Shown: positions 25,708-34,642, numbered from the stretch's first letter. The stretch: 64,000 nt of DNA from Emticicia sp031378345 (GCA_031378345.1 JANNDY010000106.1:1-64000), one strand, 5' to 3'. Made by a program: numbers and translations. The notes: generated by a model from the sequence alone, not told the origin.

Positions 25708-26157
25708 ATGTTTTTCAACATTTTAATAGTATTTGGAACATTTGCCTTCATGGAATTTATGGCGTGGTTTGCTCACAAATATATCATGCACGGCTTTGGT
25801 TGGGCATGGCACTCCGACCACCACAACCACCACAAAGGGTTTTTCGAGAAAAACGATTATTATGCAATCGTTTTTAGCATCGTTGCTTCTTCAACAATTA
25901 TTTATGGAAATACGCACCCAGATTTTTGGTATTTGACTTGGTTTGGCGTAGGTGTTACTTGCTATGGCGTGGCTTATTTTGTTTTTCATGATGTGATTGT
26001 TCACCGCAGAATCAAGATCAAATTTGTAGCAAAAAGTAAATATATGAAGCGTATTATGCACGCACATTACGTTCATCATAAAGTGCATACCAAACACGGA
26101 GCAGAGGCTTTTGGGTTTTTGTATGCTCCCGAAAAATATGAGCCAAAGCAAAAATAA
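25708..26157 (+). CDS. crtZ: Beta-carotene 3-hydroxylase
   Basis: A 149-aa membrane di-iron hydroxylase of the fatty-acid-hydroxylase superfamily. The His clusters that bind the metals are visible: H23 and H28 in AHKYIMHGF, WHSDHHNHHKG (from H35), FHDVIVHRR and HAHYVHHKVH. Three to four membrane helices fit between them. The reaction is hydroxylation of the beta-ionone rings of beta-carotene to zeaxanthin, consistent with the pigmented Cytophagales. No other carotenoid genes are adjacent, so it is an isolated copy with its own promoter and terminator. Confidence 0.9.
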   Translation: MFFNILIVFGTFAFMEFMAWFAHKYIMHGFGWAWHSDHHNHHKGFFEKNDYYAIVFSIVASSTIIYGNTHPDFWYLTWFGVGVTCYGVAYFVFHDVIVHRRIKIKFVAKSKYMKRIMHAHYVHHKVHTKHGAEAFGFLYAPEKYEPKQK

Positions 26158-26176
26158 ACTTTGCTTTTAACAAACA

Positions 26177-26217
26177 AAAAAAGTGTATGTCAATATATTT
26201 GGCATACACTTTTTTTT
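26177..26217 (+). terminator. Terminator of crtZ
   Basis: AAAGTGTATG and CATACACTTT form the stem with a T tract, 20 bp after the stop. Confidence 0.75.
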
Positions 26218-26413
26218 GTTGAAAAAATACTGAAAGTCGCCTATCAATAACCATTCCTAAAGTTGAATGAAATGATTAAACGAGTATAAAATGCTGTTAA
26301 ATGCTTAATTATAAGGCAATTGGAAAATAAAATAAATGTATAAATATAAAAAGATTTTTAGCACGATTTTTGCAGCCTTTTAATAACTAAACGAAACCAC
26401 CCTTCGTCTATTT

Positions 26414-27181
26414 ATGAAAAAAGTTGCTAAATACCTAATATTGTGCTTGTTGATAAACCAATCGTTTGCCCAAACAGATAGCAAACTTTCAGAGTCGGTT
26501 TATCGCAGTTTCTATAACGAAACGATTTCAATTCGTCCTGAAAACCCTGACAAGATGATCAAGAAGAGTCATGGGGTTTTTATTGACACGACCAGAAATT
26601 CTATTTTTTGTAAAAATCTTGAAGAACGAATTGACTTTGATGATTATCACCAATCACTTATTTTTCGTGCGTGTCGAGATTTTAAGACTTCTAAGAATTT
26701 AAAACAATTATGGTCATTTAAGGATGATGCTGTTTATAATTCTCTTCCAAAAAAATGGTTTGAAGCACAGCAATTGAATGGAAAAACTTATGTTTTTTGT
26801 CCAAAAGTGCTTAAAGGGCATTATTATTTTCACTTGACTGACTCTACAATTATTGTTAGTAAAGGCGAAGGTCCAAATACCTATTTTATTAAATCAGTAA
26901 GAAAATTTCAAAATTCTGTCATCGTTGAATGTTTTCAAGGGGCAAAATTTACAGTAAAGATTCTTGATGAAAAAACAAATTTAGCTGTTTGGAAAATCGA
27001 AGATTTGAGCTTTGATAGAGGCGTAATTTATCATTTATCAGTTCCTGTGAGTAGCTTCAAATATTATAATATGATTGTGAATCATAGTGCTGGAGATAAA
27101 ATTCCTGACGACCTGATTTTTGATGAAATAGACTTCGAAAACTTCCTTTCTTTTTCGGGGAAAAATAAAGTGAGATTTTGA
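26414..27181 (+). CDS. Hypothetical exported protein
   Basis: A 255-aa protein with signal peptide MKKVAKYLILCLLINQSFAQ and no further membrane segment. The mature protein is rich in aromatic and charged residues (HGVFIDTTRNSIFC, GHYYFHLTDSTIIVSKGEG, FTVKILDEKTNLAVWKIEDL) and probably mostly beta strand. I recognise no family. Monocistronic, with terminator at 27211-27248. Confidence 0.7.
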   Translation: MKKVAKYLILCLLINQSFAQTDSKLSESVYRSFYNETISIRPENPDKMIKKSHGVFIDTTRNSIFCKNLEERIDFDDYHQSLIFRACRDFKTSKNLKQLWSFKDDAVYNSLPKKWFEAQQLNGKTYVFCPKVLKGHYYFHLTDSTIIVSKGEGPNTYFIKSVRKFQNSVIVECFQGAKFTVKILDEKTNLAVWKIEDLSFDRGVIYHLSVPVSSFKYYNMIVNHSAGDKIPDDLIFDEIDFENFLSFSGKNKVRF

Positions 27182-27210
27182 TATACCCTTGATTATAAGT
27201 TATTTATAAC

Positions 27211-27248
27211 AAAACCCTTGTCAGAATCTGACAAGGGTTTTGTTTTTT
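27211..27248 (+). terminator. Terminator after hypothetical exported protein gene
   Basis: AAAACCCTTGTCAG and CTGACAAGGGTTTT form a perfect stem followed by a T tract. It may also serve the convergent gene ending at 27263. Confidence 0.85.
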
Positions 27249-27262
27249 ATGCGGTCTGATTA

Positions 27263-27697
27263 TTACTTATTCAATCCTTTTCGTAACCCTAATAAAATCA
27301 TCACACAAGCTGCCAAAAAGCCTAATGAAAGGCTTATCAACAAAAACTTAATAATCATTTCTTGTGAAGCCGTTCCTGTACCTTCGCCCGCAAGTGGTAA
27401 AAGTTCTTTGCCTGCATTCCACATTGCTGCCAGAAGATTTGCCAACCAGTTGGCAAACGAACAGTAAATCAATAACCAAAAAGTTGTTTTTTGCAAAGTT
27501 GCTGAAAGGCTAATTTTGTTCCAAATAACACCCATAAGAATCAAGAATGTTCCATTTATAACTCCTCCCAAATGACTCGAAAGTCCTAATCGAGGACGAG
27601 CTAAAAAAGGAATTGCCAAGCCTGTGAGCAAAGCCAAAGTAAAGAGCAAAACGCCCAACTGAATGAGCGAATTGCTTTGTTTTTGAGTTGTTTCCAT
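27263..27697 (-). CDS. Hydroxylaminobenzene mutase (HabA)-like membrane protein
   Basis: A 144-aa integral membrane protein with four predicted helices (about 12-30, 44-62, 72-92, 115-135). The segment ARPRLGLSSHLGGVINGTF and the following hydrophobic LILMGVIW resemble hydroxylaminobenzene mutases, which rearrange arylhydroxylamines to aminophenols. I base this on family memory, so the enzymatic role is tentative; many such small homologues are of unknown function. Transcribed alone. Confidence 0.6.
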   Translation of the reverse strand: METTQKQSNSLIQLGVLLFTLALLTGLAIPFLARPRLGLSSHLGGVINGTFLILMGVIWNKISLSATLQKTTFWLLIYCSFANWLANLLAAMWNAGKELLPLAGEGTGTASQEMIIKFLLISLSLGFLAACVMILLGLRKGLNK

Positions 27698-27766
27698 TGA
27701 AAAAAAGAGGTTTAAGGTTGAAAAAACAAGTTAAAAAGAATCCTGCAAAATAAAAAAAGTCGGATG

Positions 27767-27827
27767 AAAAATCCTTTAAGGTTTGAAAAAACCTTAAAGG
27801 ATTTTTCAAACCTTAAAGGATTTTTCA
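27767..27827 (-). terminator. Terminator with a duplicated half-stem
   Basis: GAAAAATCCTTTAAGGTTT (27767-27785) pairs with AAACCTTAAAGGATTTTTC ending at 27807, and a second copy of the right arm lies directly behind (27808-27827). The left arm can pair with either copy. Serves the barrel protein gene ending at 27838. Confidence 0.7.
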
Positions 27828-27837
27828 GAACAATTTC

Positions 27838-28920
27838 TTACAAGCCACACTTCAAATAAAGCCCTTCGGAATGTTCAAAAATACGATTTTGAAAGTCATA
27901 GTGAGGCTCTATTCTTAGAGAAATGCTTATTCCTTTTGCAATATTCCAATCACGTACAAGCCTTATTATCAGCAAGTTACGAAATTCCTCATAATAATCA
28001 GTATTGAATTTTCTCGAATAAGATTGAAACAAATCTCCGCCCATAGGTGAACGAAAATAATGTCCAAACCAATAACTTAGCCCAACTTGGTACTTCGGGT
28101 GCGTCCAATAAGTGTTCAGATAATAAGCCGTTCCACTCAGCGGCGTTTCAAAATATTTGACATAATAATTATCAAAAGTGAATGTTTGATTATTGCCAAG
28201 TTCCTTTTGCACTCGCAAACCTGCCGTCAAATTTATCAACGTTCGCACAGGTTGCAGACTCTGAATATTCTGCCCGCCTTTATGAAAAATACTTGACTGA
28301 GCAATTGCTTGAAACTTAAACTCTTTGAATAGCAAAGGCTTTGAATAAAACGAAAAGCCATTCCAGATATATTCTTGGTTGGTTTGCCCTGGCGAAGTGC
28401 TGCGTTGCCAATCAATCCAAGCATCAAAAAAGGCTTCTTTATGTTGATATTTTGCTTGAATTCCATGTTCAAGTGGTTGGCTCAATAATCGTTCAAAACC
28501 TGCCAAAGGTTCAATCATTCGGTGGCTAATGTTTCCTTCAATATTTCCAAATAAAAACCGCCAATCGGCTTGTTTGAGTTGCACTGTGAAAGTTGGTTCA
28601 ACTTCTTTCAATCCCGATGTTCCAAACTCCTTTCTGACAAAAACTCCTGCTTCAATTTGTACTTTTTCGTGAGGGCGGTAAGCGATTTTTGGATTCAAAT
28701 AATAGCCAAAAAGCGTGTACCCGTCAGCAATTTCATTGAAATATTCATTGTTTTTTACATAACTAAGAGCATTGAGTTTAAATTGTATTTTTCTAAGTTT
28801 AGTAGCATTAAAAACAGTGTCATTTTCAAGACTTTTATTGTCAATTTGTGCCGATATTTGGGTACTTATAAATAAGAGGCAACATATACGAAATTTTTGT
28901 TGATATAAAAAACCATTCAT
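27838..28920 (-). CDS. Putative outer-membrane beta-barrel protein
   Basis: A 360-aa protein with signal peptide ending LFISTQISAQ from ATG 28920; a longer frame to 29028 would place 36 extra residues ahead of it and is less likely. The mature protein shows repeated amphipathic beta strands with many Tyr/Trp/Phe (LFGYYLNPKIAYRPHEKVQI, DWQRSTSPGQTNQEYIWNGF, YQVGLSYWFGHYFRSPMGG). This is typical of an outer-membrane barrel of roughly 14-16 strands. I do not recognise a named family and no partner gene is adjacent. Confidence 0.7.
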   Translation of the reverse strand: MNGFLYQQKFRICCLLFISTQISAQIDNKSLENDTVFNATKLRKIQFKLNALSYVKNNEYFNEIADGYTLFGYYLNPKIAYRPHEKVQIEAGVFVRKEFGTSGLKEVEPTFTVQLKQADWRFLFGNIEGNISHRMIEPLAGFERLLSQPLEHGIQAKYQHKEAFFDAWIDWQRSTSPGQTNQEYIWNGFSFYSKPLLFKEFKFQAIAQSSIFHKGGQNIQSLQPVRTLINLTAGLRVQKELGNNQTFTFDNYYVKYFETPLSGTAYYLNTYWTHPKYQVGLSYWFGHYFRSPMGGDLFQSYSRKFNTDYYEEFRNLLIIRLVRDWNIAKGISISLRIEPHYDFQNRIFEHSEGLYLKCGL

Positions 28921-29202
28921 CACTAATATCAACCGTTCGTGTAAAATATTTTGCATAGTGTTAGATATTGTATTACATTTGTATCGCTTTAAAGAATTAA
29001 TCATTGTTTTCAATAGGGTAGTAATCATGTTAAAAGAAGTATTTTATTTGTAAATATTTTTCAAAAAAATCAGTTGTATTATTTTAATAGTTAAAAATCT
29101 TAAAAAAACAGTTTTTACGTAAAAAATACAACAATTTAGAAATATAAGTAAAAAAAATAGTAGTTTGCAGTTATATCATTAAAATTCAATATCAAAAATA
29201 AA

Positions 29203-30285
29203 ATGGCAGCAGAAAAAGAGCCTAAGGGCGACAACAAAGCAGAAAAATTAAAGAGCCTCCAAACCACCATGGAGAAGTTAGATAAAACTTATGGCAAAGG
29301 TACGGTAATGCGTTTGAGCGATACAAAAGTGATGGAAGTTCCTGTCATTTCGACTGGCTCACTCGGTCTTGACCTTGCTCTCGGCATAGGAGGTTTTCCA
29401 AAGGCACGTATCGTAGAAATCTACGGACCAGAATCTTCGGGAAAAACAACACTTGCCATGCAGGCAATTGCAGAAGCACAAAAAGCTGGTGGAATTGCAG
29501 CATTTATTGATGCTGAACACGCATTCGACCGCAGTTATGCTGAGAAATTAGGCATTGACACAAAAAACTTACTTATCTCGCAACCAGATTACGGCGAACA
29601 AGCACTCGAAATCGCCGAGCATTTGATTAGCTCAGGTGCGGTTGATATTGTAGTGATTGACTCAGTAGCCGCACTCGTGCCAAAAGCAGAATTGGAAGGC
29701 GACATGGGCGATAGCAAAATGGGCTTGCAGGCAAGAATGATGTCGCAAGCCATGCGTAAACTCACAGGAACGATTAATAAAACTGGCTGTTGCGTGATTT
29801 TCATCAACCAATTGCGTGATAAAATCGGTGTGATGTTTGGCAGCCCCGAAACAACAACTGGTGGAAATGCCTTGAAATTTTATGCTTCGGTCAGAATAGA
29901 TATTCGTAGAATTGGAGCTATCAAAGATGGCGATGTGATAATGGGAAATCGTACACGTGTGAAAGTTGTGAAAAACAAACTTGCTCCGCCGTTTAAGGTT
30001 GTAGAATTTGATATTCTTTATGGAAAAGGCGTGTCGAAAGCAGGTGAAGTGCTTGACTTAGCAGTTGATTTAGAAATTGTGAAGAAAGCAGGCTCGTGGT
30101 TCTCTTATGGTACTTCAAAATTAGGTCAAGGACGTGACGGTGTGAGAGATATGTTGGTAGATAATCCTGAGTTAATGGCAGAGTTGGAAGTCAAAATCAA
30201 AGCCACAGTAGCAAATAACGCAGATGCACTCATGGACGCAAAACCGGGCGACCAAGATGGAGTTGTAGATGATGACAAAGAATAA
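29203..30285 (+). CDS. recA: Recombinase A
   Basis: A 360-aa DNA strand-exchange ATPase of homologous recombination and the SOS response. Walker A GPESSGKT is at 75-82. The rest of the core is canonical: FIDAEHAFD, VVIDSVAALVPKAELEGDMGD, RMMSQAMRKLTG, INQLRDKIGVMFGSPETTTGG and the C-terminal domain with YGTSKLGQGRDG. The C-terminal tail is acidic (GVVDDDKE), as usual. Single gene; I see no obvious LexA-type operator in the 280-bp AT-rich upstream gap. Confidence 0.98.
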   Translation: MAAEKEPKGDNKAEKLKSLQTTMEKLDKTYGKGTVMRLSDTKVMEVPVISTGSLGLDLALGIGGFPKARIVEIYGPESSGKTTLAMQAIAEAQKAGGIAAFIDAEHAFDRSYAEKLGIDTKNLLISQPDYGEQALEIAEHLISSGAVDIVVIDSVAALVPKAELEGDMGDSKMGLQARMMSQAMRKLTGTINKTGCCVIFINQLRDKIGVMFGSPETTTGGNALKFYASVRIDIRRIGAIKDGDVIMGNRTRVKVVKNKLAPPFKVVEFDILYGKGVSKAGEVLDLAVDLEIVKKAGSWFSYGTSKLGQGRDGVRDMLVDNPELMAELEVKIKATVANNADALMDAKPGDQDGVVDDDKE

Positions 30286-30308
30286 TAGTTATAGGAAATA
30301 AGTTAAAT

Positions 30309-30344
30309 CAAAAAAAGACCGTCTTTTAGATGGTCTTTTTTTTG
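30309..30344 (+). terminator. Terminator of recA
   Basis: AAAAGACCGTCT and AGATGGTCTTTT form a stem followed by eight T residues, 24 bp after the stop. Confidence 0.85.
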
Positions 30345-30364
30345 GATTTATATGTAAAATGGTT

Positions 30365-30805
30365 TTACAAAGTAGAATCGCTTTTGGCAGGTGCAACTAC
30401 TGGGGTTGGAAGAGGCAGAACTTGCTGCACAGGTGCTGGCGTTGGTGTCAAAAATTCAACATTATTGATAAAATATTTTGTATCGCCATTCCATGGAAAT
30501 GTAAAAAATTTCTCCGAATATTTCAAAGTTACTCGCTCGCCTGTTTTTAATGCTCTTTGTAATTTTGTAATTGTTGTATCTATTTTGCAAGAAAAATCAA
30601 AATATCGGGGTGTAAGTGTGCCTGTTTCGCCCGAATAACCACCTTCGTTCAAAACGCCTTCATAGGTTTTGAAAATATAGCCTCGTTCGCTGAGCTTTGA
30701 GATTGTACCAGCTCTTTCACCCGTTGAATAATACCCAGCAGTAAGATAATAGCCTACGCCAATTAATAATAATAGTATTATTAGGAGTGTAATTTTAAAT
30801 TTCAT
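30365..30805 (-). CDS. Conserved membrane-anchored protein of Bacteroidota
   Basis: A 146-aa protein with one N-terminal hydrophobic helix (about 4-25) and no clear cleavage site, followed by YYSTGERAGTISKLSERGYIFKTYEG and a second conserved patch LKYSEKFFTFPWNGDTKYFI. This pattern occurs in a small family widespread in Bacteroidota, sometimes mislabelled as 6-phosphogluconate dehydrogenase, with no known function (from memory). The C-terminus is a Pro-rich tail (about 118-146). Convergent with recA. Confidence 0.7.
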   Translation of the reverse strand: MKFKITLLIILLLLIGVGYYLTAGYYSTGERAGTISKLSERGYIFKTYEGVLNEGGYSGETGTLTPRYFDFSCKIDTTITKLQRALKTGERVTLKYSEKFFTFPWNGDTKYFINNVEFLTPTPAPVQQVLPLPTPVVAPAKSDSTL

Positions 30806-30956
30806 TGTATTAAATATTTATTTAAATGAGTTTGATGATACAAATGAAAGGATTTTTTAGAAAAAAGCAAAGGTTTGTATCTGAAAAATGAATTGATGAA
30901 CCATAATAATTTCAGGAAAAACACCTATATTCGTCAATAAAAACTATTCAATTTCT

Positions 30957-32354
30957 ATGAAAAAGCTCCTTTCGATATTTCCAATTGCCTTAGCTTTCTT
31001 GACATTAAGTTCTGCCAAAAAAGAAAATAATGTTTCAATATCAAAGCCAAATATCATTTATATAATGGCAGACGATTTGGGTTATGGCGATTTGGGCTGT
31101 TACGGACAAAAGATTATTCCAACACCAAATCTTGATAAAATGGCTGCCGAAGGCTTGCTTTTTACAGATTTTTACTCAGGAAGCACTGTTTGTGCCCCAT
31201 CTCGATGTGCACTAATGACGGGTAAACACATGGGGCATGCTTTGATTAGGGGAAATGGTGAATTTCCGGTAAGAGCAGATGAGAAGATATTGCCAAAAGT
31301 AATGAATGAAAATGGCTATTCAACAGGAATGTATGGCAAGTGGGGGCTTGGACAATTCAATAATACAGGTTCGCCCGAAAAACAAGGTTGGGACGAGTTT
31401 TTGGGTTATACAAATCATCAACATGCCCATCGTTTTTATACAAATAATCTTTGGACAATTAAGGACAATAAGTGTGTCGAATATCCAATGGATTCGTTGC
31501 AACATTCGCATCCTGTTATTTCAAATGCAGCCTTAGATTTTGTAAAAAACCATCAAAAAAATCCTTTTTTTATGTATTGGGCTATCACGATGCCTCATGC
31601 TGAAATGTATGCTCCGTCAGAAACTTTAAAGAAATATTTGAAAGCCGATGGAAGTAGTATTTTTCCTGAAAATAAACCTTTTGTTCAAACAAATCTTAAA
31701 GCACGTTCGTACCGCTCGCAAGACAAAGCAAATGCCAATACTGCCGCCATGATTGAGCATTTGGATAGTGATATTGGTCGTTTAATGGCATTATTGAAAG
31801 AATTAGGTTTAGAAAAAAATACTTACGTTTTCTTTACTTCCGACAATGGACCACATAATGAAGGTGGGCGAGAAATGGAGTTTTTTGATAGCAATGGCAA
31901 GCTAAAAGGCTTCAAAAGAGATTTGTATGAGGGCGGGATAAGAGTGCCAATGATTGCTTGGGGGGCAAATGTTCCTGTGGGAAAACAAACAAATGAACCT
32001 TTGGCAAATTGGGACGTACTACCAACTTTGACAGATTTGATAAAAGCAAAAGCACCAGAAAATATTGATGGAATTTCGTTTGCAAACATTTTAGAAGGCA
32101 AAAAAATCAAGCAAAAACATGATTATTTGTATTGGGAATTCTTTGAAAGAGGCTTCGACCAAGCAGTAAGAAAAGGTAATTGGAAGGCGGTAAAGCAAAG
32201 TAAAAAAGAAGATAAAATCGAACTATATGATTTGAGTAAAGATTTGTCAGAAACGACCGATTTGGCTGCAAAATACCCAAATATTGTAGCAAAAATGGGG
32301 AAAATTATGAGCGAAGCACGCATAGATTCGGACTTATTTAAGGTGAAGAAGTGA
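30957..32354 (+). CDS. Arylsulfatase-type sulfatase (S1 family)
   Basis: A 465-aa sulfatase with an N-terminal signal (MKKLLSIFPIALAFLTLSSA). The formylglycine motif is CAPSR with Cys79, inside STVCAPSRCALMTGKH. Metal-binding elements MADDLGYGDLG and TSDNGPHNEGG are present. Formylglycine formation needs a sulfatase-maturating enzyme, which is not in this window. The substrate is probably a sulfated glycan; arylsulfatase A or N-acetylgalactosamine-6-sulfatase-like specificity cannot be resolved by eye. It ends 8 bp from the convergent anti-sigma-like gene with no terminator between. Confidence 0.93.
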   Translation: MKKLLSIFPIALAFLTLSSAKKENNVSISKPNIIYIMADDLGYGDLGCYGQKIIPTPNLDKMAAEGLLFTDFYSGSTVCAPSRCALMTGKHMGHALIRGNGEFPVRADEKILPKVMNENGYSTGMYGKWGLGQFNNTGSPEKQGWDEFLGYTNHQHAHRFYTNNLWTIKDNKCVEYPMDSLQHSHPVISNAALDFVKNHQKNPFFMYWAITMPHAEMYAPSETLKKYLKADGSSIFPENKPFVQTNLKARSYRSQDKANANTAAMIEHLDSDIGRLMALLKELGLEKNTYVFFTSDNGPHNEGGREMEFFDSNGKLKGFKRDLYEGGIRVPMIAWGANVPVGKQTNEPLANWDVLPTLTDLIKAKAPENIDGISFANILEGKKIKQKHDYLYWEFFERGFDQAVRKGNWKAVKQSKKEDKIELYDLSKDLSETTDLAAKYPNIVAKMGKIMSEARIDSDLFKVKK

Positions 32355-32362
32355 GGTTTTTC

Positions 32363-33976
32363 CTACATAAAATTAACCCTGACATTCAAGCCAATATTAT
32401 AGGGTCTGATTTGAAGATAACTATTTGCATCAAGCGATTGCGAAAGGCTATATCTGAAAGTTGGTTCTATCCAAATAGATTTACCGCCTTTGGTTGGGTA
32501 CGAAACGCCAACGGAAACATTCAAATAATAGGCATATTGCTTGTCGTTAATAACTTTCACAGCTTCACCCCCGCCCAAAATATAAACTTCGTTTTTCCTT
32601 TTTGAAAGCAAAAATGAATTATCAATTTTCAGTCCAACAGTTTGCAAAAACTTATTTTGACTAACATTTTCACTCAACGCAACTAAGCTATATGTCTGAC
32701 TATCAGTGGTTTGTATTTCAAAATCACCATTATTGACATCATAACTCACTCGTTGCTGGATACCCGAATAAGTGAGCGAAGCACCTGTTGAGAACCGATT
32801 GGATAGCGGTTGCATTGCTCCAATTCTAAACTGCACACCTAAGCGTTGGGCATCAAGGGCATTGAGCGTACCGACTTGCTGAATATAACTATTTGTTTGT
32901 GGCAAAATCGTCAAAGCTTGATATGCTTGCAAAGGCATCAAACTGGTAGTTAAAATCATTCTTCTTCTGACACGCTCTTCTTTTTCAAAAATAGGTCTGG
33001 TATTATTATAGGCAATTTCTTCAAACGGCTTTCTGATAACTCTTGCCTTGAATGATTTACTACTTAAAATGTTGAAAGTCAAGGTTTTATCATCCGATTG
33101 TGTTTGAGAAATGTCTATTTTTTGATTATCTGCAATAAAATTCTTTTCGTTGTTTTTTAAGCTAATTTGTATATTGTTTTTTTCTTTTTCAGGAATAGTT
33201 TTTACTTTATTTTGAACAAAATCTGTCTTTTTACTTCCCTCAAAATTATTGTTTTTATTACTTACTTGATTTGAAATAGGAGTAGGTTTTCGTTTTTCAG
33301 CTAAATTATTTTTTGTTAAATTTTCCTGAGAACTAATATTTTCAGGAAGTTTTTCTTTTGAAATTTCATTTGTTTTTTTACCTATAACAGATTGATTATG
33401 CGGAACGCCGCCCGCAATCTTTTGTGGATTTTTATTTGCCAAAACATTGCCCAAATCGGCTTGATTATTTCTATTTAAAAGCCAGCCAAAACCTAAAAGC
33501 AAAGCGATACTTGCAGCAATACCTACACGGGCATAAAAAGGAATGAAAACTATTGGGCGACGTTCTTCTTTTTGAATAGCTGCCTTGATTTTTGTCCAAG
33601 ATTCGTCTTGTGGTTCGGCTTCAAACTGACGGAATTTTTCTGAAAGATTGGTAGCTAATTGTATTTTCTCCCAAGATTGGTCTTGTGGCTCGGCTTCAAA
33701 CTGACGGAATTTTTCAGAAAGAATTGTAGCTAATTTTATTTGTTCCCAAGATTCGGCTTGTGGCTCGGCTTCATAATTGCCCAACTTTTCTTTTAAGTCC
33801 AGGTCAAAGCGAATCTTCTCCCAAGAATCATCTTGGGGAACTGCTTCAAAATCTTGAAACTTATCTGAAAGTATTTGTCTTAATTTTTTCACCCCAATCG
33901 AAACTTCGAACCGCCTTAAAGCGGAATTTATTTTGAATTGATTTGTCTTTTTATTCACCGAGCGTCGGTCGCTCAT
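32363..33976 (-). CDS. Probable anti-sigma protein fused to an outer-membrane barrel
   Basis: A 537-aa protein with four layers. Residues 36-133 are four tandem 25-residue repeats (DKF..FEAEPQDESWEKI) with Trp at 52, 77, 102 and 127. Residues 149-167 are a single membrane helix preceded by ERRP. A hydrophilic K/N/Q/S-rich linker of about 150 residues follows. Residues about 330-537 alternate like beta strands and end in LNVRVNFM, as in PorT-like barrels. The repeats would be cytoplasmic and could bind the sigma factor encoded 26 bp upstream; that role is inferred. The first 28 codons lie in repeat-like DNA, and GTG at 33892 (VKKLRQILSDKF) may be the true start. The linker carries AGGVPH (188-193) from the 18-bp element. 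Confidence 0.75.
   Translation of the reverse strand: MSDRRSVNKKTNQFKINSALRRFEVSIGVKKLRQILSDKFQDFEAVPQDDSWEKIRFDLDLKEKLGNYEAEPQAESWEQIKLATILSEKFRQFEAEPQDQSWEKIQLATNLSEKFRQFEAEPQDESWTKIKAAIQKEERRPIVFIPFYARVGIAASIALLLGFGWLLNRNNQADLGNVLANKNPQKIAGGVPHNQSVIGKKTNEISKEKLPENISSQENLTKNNLAEKRKPTPISNQVSNKNNNFEGSKKTDFVQNKVKTIPEKEKNNIQISLKNNEKNFIADNQKIDISQTQSDDKTLTFNILSSKSFKARVIRKPFEEIAYNNTRPIFEKEERVRRRMILTTSLMPLQAYQALTILPQTNSYIQQVGTLNALDAQRLGVQFRIGAMQPLSNRFSTGASLTYSGIQQRVSYDVNNGDFEIQTTDSQTYSLVALSENVSQNKFLQTVGLKIDNSFLLSKRKNEVYILGGGEAVKVINDKQYAYYLNVSVGVSYPTKGGKSIWIEPTFRYSLSQSLDANSYLQIRPYNIGLNVRVNFM
33399..33416 (-). repeat. 18-bp GC-rich dispersed element, copy B (in anti-sigma gene)
   Basis: Plus-strand TGCGGAACGCCGCCCGCA, the exact reverse complement of copy A. 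The minus-strand frame reads AGGVPH, the same peptide as in copy A. Confidence 0.85.
33607..33906 (-). repeat. Four tandem 75-bp repeats in the anti-sigma gene
   Basis: The word CTTG-TGG/GGG marks positions 33607, 33682, 33757 and 33832, exactly 75 bp apart. The two units covering 33607-33756 are nearly identical in DNA; the others are diverged. They encode the four 25-residue W repeats. Confidence 0.88.
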
Positions 33977-34002
33977 TCTAACATTCGCTCATTCGTCATT
34001 CT

Positions 34003-34539
34003 TCAATACACCCCCATTTCTTGCAATGATTTTCGGAGATGTACCTTTGCTCTTGAGAGTTGCGATTTTGATGTTCCTTCCGAAATATTCAAAATTTTGG
34101 CTATTTCGTTATGCTCATAACCATCAATCAAATACATATTTACAACCATTCGGTAGCCATCGGGTAGTTGATTAATTACACCGACAATTTCTTCATGGCT
34201 GAGTTGCGAAATTATGCCAATATCTGGCTCACTCAAACTCTCAATTGCTTGATAATCAACAAATTGGCGTTCATTTGAGTTTTTCCGATAATGGTCAATT
34301 GCTGTACGAACTACCAAAGATTTTACCCAATATTCTGCCGATTCTGGCTTTTGAAGGTCATTTATTTTATTAAAAATCTTAATAAAAGCTTCTTGGAAAA
34401 TATCTTCAGCTTCCATCACGGTTCGGGCATAGCGACGACACACACCCAAAAGTCGTCCTTTATACAAGTTGTAAAAGGCAGCTTGGGAACGGGGGTCATT
34501 ACGCTGACAGCCCAGCACTAATTCTATCTCATTTCGCAT
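34003..34539 (-). CDS. ECF RNA polymerase sigma factor
   Basis: A 178-aa sigma-70 family ECF factor. Region 2 contains FYNLYKGRLLGVCRRYARTVMEAEDIFQEAFIKIF. Region 4 contains INQLPDGYRMVVNMYLIDGYEHNEIAKILNISEGTSKSQLSRAK with the helix-turn-helix. No regions 1 or 3. It is followed after 26 bp by the anti-sigma-like barrel protein on the same strand, the usual sigma/anti-sigma order. It may also direct transcription of its own locus; I cannot identify its promoter motif from one locus. Confidence 0.95.
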   Translation of the reverse strand: MRNEIELVLGCQRNDPRSQAAFYNLYKGRLLGVCRRYARTVMEAEDIFQEAFIKIFNKINDLQKPESAEYWVKSLVVRTAIDHYRKNSNERQFVDYQAIESLSEPDIGIISQLSHEEIVGVINQLPDGYRMVVNMYLIDGYEHNEIAKILNISEGTSKSQLSRAKVHLRKSLQEMGVY

Positions 34540-34642
34540 CCGAAAAGGGTTGCTATTTTATAAAAGTGGAAATTCTCTCAAAAGAAATTATTTATACGCT
34601 CAACAAAATTCTACATTAGTGATTCATAACTCGTCATTTCTT

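Noticed and set aside
28136..28152. AGCGGCGTTTC in the barrel gene as a copy of the 18-bp element
   Set aside because: Only about ten bases match and the residues fit the barrel strand; likely chance.
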